Part shown: positions 59,161-64,000 of the stretch, in pieces | How the letters are laid out: every line of letters begins with the position of its first letter | Position numbering within the stretch: the first letter of the stretch is position 1 | Source: Enoplolaimus lenunculus | Taxonomy: Eukaryota; Nematoda; Enoplea; Enoplida; Thoracostomopsidae | Length of the DNA: 64,000 nt | Assembly: GCA_030248215.1 (NCBI GenBank) | Contig: JASANG010003825.1 | Span: 62,001 to 126,000 of the forward strand | Direction: 5' to 3' | The notes under the pieces: model-generated | The model's input: only the letters and a program-made list of their open reading frames with translations | Told to the model about the DNA's origin: nothing | Database searches by the model: none | Program-made: the position numbers and the translations under genes

Positions 59161-59333
59161 TTTCACTAAACCGAAGTAGACTAGGCTTAAACTTTTGACT
59201 AATTTTTTTGATTGGGCTCTGTATAAACATAGAAATATGTTTGGGTTGTCGTTAAAATATGCACTACAGTGTAACCAAAAATGTAATTTCAACAGTTCAG
59301 AAATCTATATTTTCAATGCATATTACTGTATTG

Positions 59334-60378
59334 ACCCGAATAAGAGGGGGAGGGGTAATAAGAGGGGGGTGTGGTCCCCGTTTTAAGTCCGAATCAATTG
59401 GAGTCCGTAAGCGGATAGAGTCCCTGAACCATAATTAGCGTCCATAAATGTCCATTAACCCTAATTATAATGCATAAATGACTCCAGGACCAAATAATTT
59501 GAGTTCGAAACTAAAGCGTACCGTAGTGACCCGAATAACAGGGGGTACCCTCTGGAGTCCCTAAACCATAATTAGAGTCCATAAATGTCCATTAACCCTA
59601 ATTAGAGCGCATAAATGACTCCAGGACCAAAAAATTTGAGTTCGAAACTAAAGCGTACTGTAGTGACCCGAATAAGAGGGGGACTGATATTTATTTGGCC
59701 TCTCCAGAGGGTACCCTCCTGTTATTCGATTACGGACTGTTATGTGTTTTTAACTCACGCTCTGTCGCTTTTAACAGGGGGTACCCTCTGGAGTCCCTAA
59801 ACCATAATTAGAGTCCATAAATGTCCATTAACCCTAATTAGAGCGCATAAATGACTCCAGGACCAAATAATTTGAGTTCGATACTAAAGCGTACTGTAGT
59901 GACCCGAATAAGAGGGGGACTGATATTTATTTGGCCTCTCCAGAGGGTACCCTCCTGTTATTCGATTACGGACTGTTATGTGTTTTTAACTCACGCTCTG
60001 TCGCTTTTCGTTACTCATATCTATCCGGTAGTGCAATTAACGTTTATTTGACTTGTGTCAGTAGCTTGAGCGATAACATTTAAGTACACTTTAAAGTTTC
60101 GAACTCAAATTATTTGGTCCTGGAGTCATTTATGCGCTACAATTCGGGTTAATTGACATTTATGGACTATAATTAGGGTTTGGAAACTCTATCCGCTTAT
60201 TGACACAAGACAAATAAGCGTTTACTTCAACGGATAATTGCAGTACCGGATATATATCAGTAACGAAGGGTAGCGGAGCGTGGGTTAAAAATAAATAATC
60301 CGTAACCGAATAACAAGGGGGATACCCTCTGGAGAGGCCAAATGAATATCAGTCCCCCTCTTCTTCGGGTCACTACAG
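59334..60378. mobile_element. GTGACCCGAATAAGAGG element with 236-bp internal duplication
   Basis: Left end TACTGTATTGACCCGAATAAG, right end TTCGGGTCACTACAG. Inside, a 236-bp segment is repeated in tandem (59538-59773 and 59774-60009, nearly identical), each containing an internal copy of the terminus GTAGTGACCCGAATAAGAGG. Family members at 12750 and 34397. Confidence 0.75.
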
Positions 60379-61149
60379 AACTTGTGTCATGGGAAATTCA
60401 AATGTGATCTTTGCAAATTGCAAGATTTGCAAGTTAACCTTCAACGAATTAGTATCATACTCAGTTAGGTTTGGCGTCTTATTAAATCAAGATTGATCAG
60501 AATTTAAAATGACGCCCAGTAGTATGAAATCTCAAGACGCGACTTGGCATATGTACCTATATAACAGATTTTGCTTGTTGCAAAAGTAACAAATTTAGTA
60601 TACTTGACGGTGCGTGTTCAATGGAAATTTTTCACTGGGTTAATTTTGAGATAATTTAAAAATATCAAGTCATTATTCCGATAAATATCGAGGTTTCTTT
60701 CAATTTTTAGCATGGTTGGCCAATGTACAGAAATCAAGTTTTTAAATTATCATGGAATTATGCAGGAATGCGGTTCCATATTTTAACTCAGGTTTGAATA
60801 CATGATTTTTTTCGCCAGCTCCAGCTACTTTGATGATGAAACAATGCAAATTGTTCCAAATCATTATTTACACAATAGTATTTCGGATATAGGTAAACAC
60901 GTTGCTTTTCGGATACATATCCGGATATCCGATGCCCATCTACCTATATTGTTAACACCACTTCATGGATTTATTAAGTTTGGAAATATGAAAGCCGTGA
61001 TGGAGTTGTGTCGAACGTTTGAGAGCATACCCTTCAAGCAACAGCCGAACTTAGAACTTAACTTTGTTGCTGAATATCAATCCCTATTCTGGTAGAATTT
61101 TTGCTGTGGTTTAACTAATTTGTGAATTTTGTACAGTTTGCGGCCCTTG
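60379..61149. other. Spacer with one uncharacterised ORF
   Basis: A 97-codon + strand ORF (60802-61095) has protein-like composition in its last 40 codons, but it overlaps a repeat-type GGATATCCG block. No domain recognised. Confidence 0.3.
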
Positions 61150-61320
61150 TTACGCTGATGGCCGTCCGCTGTCCCGGGAAACCGGGGACAGCTTTGACAG
61201 CGGCTACTGCTGGATAGCTGGGGCGGCTGGCACAGAAATGACAGCTGAGACAGTGGGACAGCCCATGTTATTTTCAGGAGTCCCGTTTTCTCGCGGGACA
61301 GTACTAGTGCCGGAGAGCAG
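61150..61320. repeat. GGGACAG-type repeat block
   Basis: CTGTCCCGGGAAACC, GACAGTGGGACAG, then GCCCATGTTATTTTCAGG, a hAT-like MITE terminus, and CGCGGGACAG. Same composition as 37672-37975. Confidence 0.55.
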
Positions 61321-62080
61321 CATTTTCTACCCTGTTTGTGTATAAGTAGGTACGTGAAGATTATAAATATTTGTCGTTGTTGTTATTACTTTTGGTTTGG
61401 TTAGCAAGATCACTTAATGCGGGGAACTTGGGTGCCATTCTGCTTAGGGTCCTTCGTAGTGCAGGTGGGGGGTGGCAGCCCCCTGCTAAAGATGAATATC
61501 AACAAAAAATATTGTTCCTTTATTTCGTATTTCCTGCGAAAATATATAGCTCCCCCATTTTTCCGTTTCCCAAAGAAAGTATACTGTTACAAGGGCCCTC
61601 AACGGGGGACATTGGAGGGCCGTTTCCACCAAACTTTGACAGGCGCTCCACTCCCAACTAGATTCGGGCCATGCATCTGAGAATCGAAACTGGGGGTGTA
61701 GGAAGCCAAATTTTGAGCGGTTAAAAAGCAGTTGCTATATATAATGCTCTAAATGTCGCCGTCGCGCGTTTGTTCAGAGCTTTATTAATACTTGCGTAAT
61801 CGTCAACGATTCAGTTATATATTTTCGTCAAGTCTTGAACACAGCTTTACTTTTAACGTAACAATAAGGCTTTTATTCCGAACAAGCGTCTACTCTAGTA
61901 AGTTATATGCAAAAGTCGGCTTGTTACAGTTTGTAGCGCATGTTATGTTGCGGGCCGTCCCGCTGTCCCGGGACAACAAACCGGCTGCTTTAATGTGTTT
62001 GTGCATATGTACATATATTTATATTTTTATGGTTATGCCAAATCTTCGTTTTAAAATTTATATATGTATTTATATATACA

Positions 62081-62277
62081 TACACTGTAAAAAATGGGGA
62101 GTCAAATTGACTCTCGGAAATAGGATTTTCCTGACTCCATCAGAGTCAAATTGGACTCACTGAGCGATTGAGTGAATCGAATTTGACTCTGGCTGCGTCA
62201 ATTTTGACTGAGTTTGTGTAGTCAGGAAAAGCCTTTTTCCGAGAAAGTCAATTTGACTCCGCATTTTTTACAGTGTA
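62081..62277. mobile_element. TA-flanked palindromic GAGTCA MITE
   Basis: Begins TACACTGTAAAAAATGGGG and ends CATTTTTTACAGTGTA, a near-perfect pair. The arms include GTCAAATTGACTCTCGG and GAGAAAGTCAATTTGACTC. Confidence 0.88.
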
Positions 62278-62329
62278 TCTGTATGATATATAATACACAA
62301 TAAAGGGGTTAGACCTTTTCATTTAGGTA

Positions 62330-62410
62330 CAAGCTAGGCTTAGGCTATTCTTAGGACTTCGGGTAAGCTTAGGGTTAGGTTTAGGCTTAGGCTTAGGCTC
62401 AGGATAAGGA
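62330..62410. repeat. TTAGGC-type tandem tract
   Basis: GGTTAGGTTTAGGCTTAGGC and neighbouring words make the densest TTAGGC run in the window. Termini of the MITE family are not clear here. Confidence 0.6.
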
Positions 62411-62834
62411 GTAGTATATATATTAGGGACATTATAGACACAGCGGATTGCGGATTCTCGGATTAACCATTAGTGCACGTGCTTATTAGTGTTTACTAGA
62501 TTTTGTTTTGAGGTCGTTAGTGCTGGTTCGGTGCTTGCCTAATTAAAAATTAATAATAGGTAATTAGTGGGGTGGGTCTTGAAACATGCAGTATAGCATA
62601 ACTTTCTGTGTTTTTCTTTTCCATATTTAAAATTTTGGTAATTACTATCAGAATAGTTTATATAGCTAGTATTTTACTAAGTTCGTATGACAATGTTGTT
62701 TAGTAAAGTAATTTGAAACGTTCACTGCATGTGCTACTCATTTTAATTAATACAATATAAGAGCACGAACGTATTTGAACACCGGTTTTATTATTGTGAA
62801 TAAGCATACGCAAACAAAAATTTAGTGTTTTATA

Positions 62835-63122
62835 TCAATTAGTCATTTCCAAACATCCGCCAGGCTTCATGTGGACCCACTGACTTGGCTGCTTGTAATG
62901 GCAAGCTAGGCAGCTACTCTTTTTCTTTCTTGCGTTAAGATTTCTTTTCCATATTTTCTTTATTTGTTTGCGGGTTGCAACCATGTCTATTCCCGTTACT
63001 TCTTTGACTGCTTCCCAGTAATTTCTTTCCCATTGTTCATCATCAAATTCAGCTCGATTCATTACATTAAATATGTTTTTCGCTAACATATTCATACTTA
63101 ATATCTTAAAATAAATAAACAC
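62835..63122 (-). CDS. Uncharacterised ORF, 95 codons
   Basis: The product has an acidic aromatic stretch (AEFDDEQWERNYWEAVKEV), then a Lys-rich region and two cysteines (CLACH) near the C-terminus. No family recognised. It sits between repeats and the capsid-like fragment and may belong to the same mobile element. The true start may be the internal Met at about residue 21. Confidence 0.4.
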   Translation of the reverse strand: MFIYFKILSMNMLAKNIFNVMNRAEFDDEQWERNYWEAVKEVTGIDMVATRKQIKKIWKRNLNARKKKSSCLACHYKQPSQWVHMKPGGCLEMTN

Positions 63123-63316
63123 GGTTTCGATTATATTTTGTGAATAGGTGATCTATATTATAATCAAGTTTTATCGTTAATAACAATTGATAGTGGCAAA
63201 GCAATCGCCATGACTATCTACCGTTTGCCCTGTCTCCTTCAATTTACCCTCTATTCGCTCAGGTTTTCAAGTAATACGTTCACTATTAAACGCCACACTG
63301 TTCAACTTTTATTACA

Positions 63317-63490
63317 TCAAATCAGCAATGGTTCCGTAGATATTCCGTCCTCAAGTACAATTCTTTTTGTATAGAAATAAGCTATACTGTCTTTATCTTG
63401 TTTGTACTGCATCATATCATTGTTTTTCAGTCTGAATCCGTAGTTCGTTCCACCTCTCTTCTCTTTTGTTTTCAGTACCTCCATAAACAT
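63317..63490 (-). CDS. Uncharacterised short ORF, 57 codons
   Basis: ATG at 63490, stop at 63317; product basic with Tyr- and Asn-rich middle (GGTNYGFRLKNNDMMQYKQD). Same strand as 62835-63122. Unknown; listed because composition is protein-like and it is next to a virus-like fragment. Confidence 0.25.
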   Translation of the reverse strand: MFMEVLKTKEKRGGTNYGFRLKNNDMMQYKQDKDSIAYFYTKRIVLEDGISTEPLLI

Positions 63491-63615
63491 CAGTTTTGTT
63501 ATATTTATTAGTTACTTTTGATAATCCTTTGCTTTATACCTTTTTATCACCATCACTAGTCCAACCATGTTTTTCAATTTAGGGCAATCATGCAGCGTTT
63601 CAGGCCTTGACTTGA

Positions 63616-64000
63616 CAACATTACCCCTATATTCAAGATGAAATTGAAAGTGTTCAAGTTGTTGAAAGTGCTTGTTTTACGGGACTTCCCTCAGATGATC
63701 ATTTAACCCATCTTGTATTTCGTTTCGGTGGTTCGACGGATTACATAGATGTAGATTCAATTATGTTATATTTACAGGTAGAACTTATAAAAAAATCGTC
63801 ACCACCAGCTAAAAAGCCTAAGAGGGCATTAGATGATGTGGAAGGTCCTGCAAACTTATTCCTGTACTCAATGTTTGAAAAGGTGGAGTTAAAGATAGCG
63901 GAAAAACAATATCTCTGGAACAGTCTAATTATCCTTATATAATGTATACACTCTTTCATCTTTATTTTCCACTTACTGCTCGCAAAAGTTTATTACAGAC
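63616..64000 (+). pseudogene. Capsid-like fragment of Polinton/Maverick type, runs off the window
   Basis: An open frame without an ATG from 63616 to a stop at 63940-63942. It has features of the F54H12.2-like proteins associated with Polinton/Maverick elements: an N-terminal stretch with VQVVESACFTGLP, a jelly-roll-like strand with DYIDVDSIMLYLQVEL, a Lys/Pro linker, then GPANLFLYSMFEKVELKI. Protein-like sequence continues past about 63915 in another + strand frame to the window end, so at least one frameshift is present. The assignment rests on pattern memory only. Confidence 0.5.

Noticed and set aside
60802-61095. 97-codon ORF as a host gene
   Set aside because: Its middle overlaps a GGATATCCG repeat block and no homologue or exon partner is recognised; left as an uncharacterised ORF in the spacer note.
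62330-62410. Chromosome end or true interstitial telomere
   Set aside because: The TTAGGC units are degenerate, short and of the same type as those within the hAT-like MITEs; unique sequence continues on both sides.

Overview
The window looks like a gene-sparse, AT-rich stretch of an invertebrate metazoan nuclear genome. It has multi-exon genes with canonical GT-AG introns and T-rich acceptors, and nearly every intron and spacer carries decayed DNA transposons. I see no sequence that fixes the species. A TTAGGC-type hexamer (the nematode telomere word) is abundant, but only inside dispersed hAT-like MITEs, so it is not used here as a taxonomic marker.

Three host genes can be assembled exon by exon. 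(1) Sarcosine dehydrogenase (SARDH), + strand, 2335-9840, six exons, 924 residues, including a short first exon that encodes a mitochondrial presequence. (2) A histidine-acid-phosphatase-family gene, - strand, 17640-31544, nine exons, 447 residues, every intron phase 0. It keeps the RHGxRxP motif but has lost the second catalytic Arg (to Ser) and the proton-donor Asp of the HD motif (to Ala), so it is probably a pseudophosphatase. (3) A ninjurin homologue, + strand, 52456-53777, three exons, 208 residues. A possible small two-exon membrane protein lies at 13180-14127 (weak).

The rest is mobile DNA. There is a TTAA-flanked piggyBac element (39902-41720) whose transposase has lost its catalytic core in frame but keeps the C-terminal zinc-ribbon. 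Three TTAA-flanked MITEs with related ends carry a tRNA-like Pol III promoter (12460, 18057, 57587). A large hAT-like MITE group (TIR GGCCMATGT..., 8-bp target duplications) carries TTAGGC-like or GGGACAG arrays. Other hAT MITEs have perfect 8-bp duplications (33952, 36742, 38568, 46565, 47881). A TA-flanked palindromic MITE family is rich in TGAGTCA words (14666, 37005, 58241, 62081), and a second TA-flanked family is at 12750, 34397 and 59334. There is also a hAT transposase pseudogene (26739-27377) between long inverted arms, a large foldback element (38744-42283), a decayed Ty3/gypsy-like retroelement (about 46050-51060, - strand) with nested hAT MITEs and no recognisable integrase, and a capsid-like Polinton/Maverick-type fragment at the right edge (63616-64000).

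Layout: 1-2.3 kb repeats; 2.3-9.8 kb SARDH; 9.8-17.6 kb MITEs, a 4 x 151 bp satellite and one possible small gene; 17.6-31.5 kb phosphatase-like gene with a transposon in most introns; 31.5-46 kb MITEs, foldback and piggyBac; 46-51 kb retroelement remnant; 52.4-53.8 kb ninjurin; 53.8-62.8 kb repeats; 62.8-64 kb uncharacterised ORFs and the capsid-like fragment. The host genes show no operon-like or shared-pathway relationship.
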